Shown one piece after another: positions 4,964 through 5,942 of a stretch of 5,942 nt of DNA; position 1 is the first letter of the stretch, and every line of letters starts with the position of its first letter. The stretch comes from CAVTZP01 sp964456815 (GTDB taxonomy: Bacteria > Chloroflexota > Dehalococcoidia > Dehalococcoidales > BS750m-G39). Below the pieces are notes generated by a model, which saw only the letters and a list, made by a program, of their open reading frames with translations, searched no databases and was not told the DNA's origin. The position numbers and the translations under genes were made by a program. The DNA lies in assembly GCA_964456815.1 (NCBI GenBank), contig CAYWCO010000071.1, forward strand, positions 1 through 5,942. The letters are read 5' to 3'.

Positions 4964-5942
4964 TCAAATTAAATAACTGGCGATAATACTGCGCTGTATC
5001 TCCGAGACGCCAACGTATATCTCGGTCATTTTGGCGTCCCGGTATAGCCGTTCTACGGGCATGGTCTTCATCGTGCCGTAGGAGCCGCAAATCTGCATCG
5101 CCATGCCGGTGACCTCAACCGCCATCTGAGAGGCAAAGAGCTTGGCTACCGAGGACTCATACTTAATATCCAGCCCCTGGTCGCGGAGGAAGGCGGTGCG
5201 GTACACCAGCCACCTCCCCGCCTCTATCCGGCTTGCCATCTCCGCCAGGTGCCACTGGATGGTGGGCAGTTTGGCGAGCGGCTTGCCCATGGCTTTTCTC
5301 TGCCTAGCGTAATCCAGGGAGAGCTCCAGCGCCGCCTGAGCCACGGCCACACCCTCCACCGCCACCCCCAACCTCGCCAGGCTTATCGCTTCACGGAGGA
5401 TGTCAAAGCCCTGCCCCTCCTCCCCAATGAGGTTTTGCTCAGGGACATGGACCTCGTCAAGATAAACCACCGAGGTGCCCAATCCCCTCAGCCCCATGGT
5501 CTCGCACGGCTCGCGGACACTATACCCCGAAGATGAGGTATCTATAATAAAGGCATTTATCCCCTCACCCTCACGCCGGGTAAAGACTAGGGCTAAATTA
5601 GCCGCCGGGGCAAGGGCGACAAACTGCTTCTGCCCGGTGATTACATAGCCATCACCGCTTTTCCGGGCAATGGTGGTAATCGCCTTGGGGTCGGAGCCGG
5701 TCTCAGCCTCGGTGAAGGCGATACTGCCCAGCAGTTTGCCCTGAGCCAGGGGCACAAGGAACGCCACTTTCTGCTCCTCGCTGCCAAAGCGAAATACCGC
5801 CTCCTCGGGGACGGTGTTTATTGCCATAACGGCACCAACAGTCATTGATGCCTGGCAGACCTGCTCCAGCGCCAGGGCATAGCTTAGATAACCAGCCCCC
5901 CCACCCCCGTATTTGGCGGGATAGGGCAAGCCGTGGTATCCC
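4964..5942 (-). CDS. Acyl-CoA dehydrogenase, N-terminus cut by the window edge
   Basis: The C-terminal 325 residues of an FAD-dependent acyl-CoA dehydrogenase. The frame stays open to the window edge, and the first residues (GYHGLPYPAKYGG) match the family's internal IPEEYGG stretch, so roughly 50-60 residues are missing and the TTG at 5929 is not a start. Seen in order: the helical N-domain; the FAD/substrate strand IAFTEAETGSD (5690-5722), with Ala where the family often has Pro; the beta domain; RKAMGKPLAKLPTIQ in the C-domain; QICGSYGTMKTMPVERLYRDAK; and IYVGVSEIQR. In the last motif, most members read YEGTSEIQR with Glu as catalytic base. Here the codon at 5012-5014 is GTT, Val. The isovaleryl-CoA-type alternative base on the preceding helix is also not obvious (LARLG). 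It may use another base or a different reaction. Substrate is unknown. It is co-directional with tgt, 79 bases upstream of it. Confidence 0.9.
   Translation of the reverse strand, partial: GYHGLPYPAKYGGGGAGYLSYALALEQVCQASMTVGAVMAINTVPEEAVFRFGSEEQKVAFLVPLAQGKLLGSIAFTEAETGSDPKAITTIARKSGDGYVITGQKQFVALAPAANLALVFTRREGEGINAFIIDTSSSGYSVREPCETMGLRGLGTSVVYLDEVHVPEQNLIGEEGQGFDILREAISLARLGVAVEGVAVAQAALELSLDYARQRKAMGKPLAKLPTIQWHLAEMASRIEAGRWLVYRTAFLRDQGLDIKYESSVAKLFASQMAVEVTGMAMQICGSYGTMKTMPVERLYRDAKMTEIYVGVSEIQRSIIASYLI

Noticed and set aside
5249..5536. Forward open frames opposite the acyl-CoA dehydrogenase and tgt (5249-5536, 4678-4935, 4310-4582)
   Set aside because: They are antisense to clearly conserved enzymes, lack ribosome binding sites of note, and give low-complexity products without recognisable domains.

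Overview
The window is a compact, gene-dense piece of an anaerobic bacterial chromosome with moderately high GC. It has two transcription blocks facing each other: five genes on the + strand (94-3700) and two on the - strand (3697-5942). The tRNA-guanine transglycosylase is of the bacterial queuosine type, so the host is a bacterium even though the sulfur genes are best known from methanogens. Gene content and style (homocysteine-synthesis proteins of strict anaerobes, an acyl-CoA dehydrogenase, GGGG-rich dispersed-type repeats) fit a Dehalococcoidia-like Chloroflexota or another anaerobic bacterium. That placement is an inference from memory, not a measured result.

The + strand block looks like one operon. 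Order: (1) HcyBio/DUF39 homocysteine biosynthesis protein (COG1900) with its two conserved-type cysteines; (2) a NIL-domain ferredoxin with two 4Fe-4S motifs; (3) a UPF0280/COG2122 ApbE-like protein; (4) a nitronate monooxygenase/FabK-like FMN flavoprotein; (5) a stand-alone, cysteine-free NIL-domain protein. Gaps are 23, 3, 2 and 12 bases. Genes 1-3 are the families shown in Methanosarcina acetivorans to support homocysteine formation from aspartate semialdehyde and sulfide. Genes 4 and 5 are extra members whose role in that chemistry is not established. A consensus-like promoter (TTGACA, 17 bases, TATCAT) sits directly before gene 1 and would give a nearly leaderless message.

The - strand block is an acyl-CoA dehydrogenase, cut off at its N-terminus by the window edge, followed 79 bases later by tgt. 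The gap holds a short hairpin, a TATAAT box and a 12-bp-arm GC-rich palindrome that contains the tgt start codon and its likely ribosome binding site. The dehydrogenase has valine where most family members have the catalytic glutamate.

The two blocks converge so tightly that the stop codons of the stand-alone NIL gene and tgt share one CTAG. There is no intergenic room for a terminator. The best intrinsic terminator for the + operon lies about 100 bases inside the antisense 3' end of tgt (stem 3804-3826), where it also encodes Tgt residues. The most interesting points are the five-gene sulfur operon with its two NIL proteins and flavoprotein, the terminator embedded in a coding region, the repeat-borne tgt start, and the altered active site of the acyl-CoA dehydrogenase.
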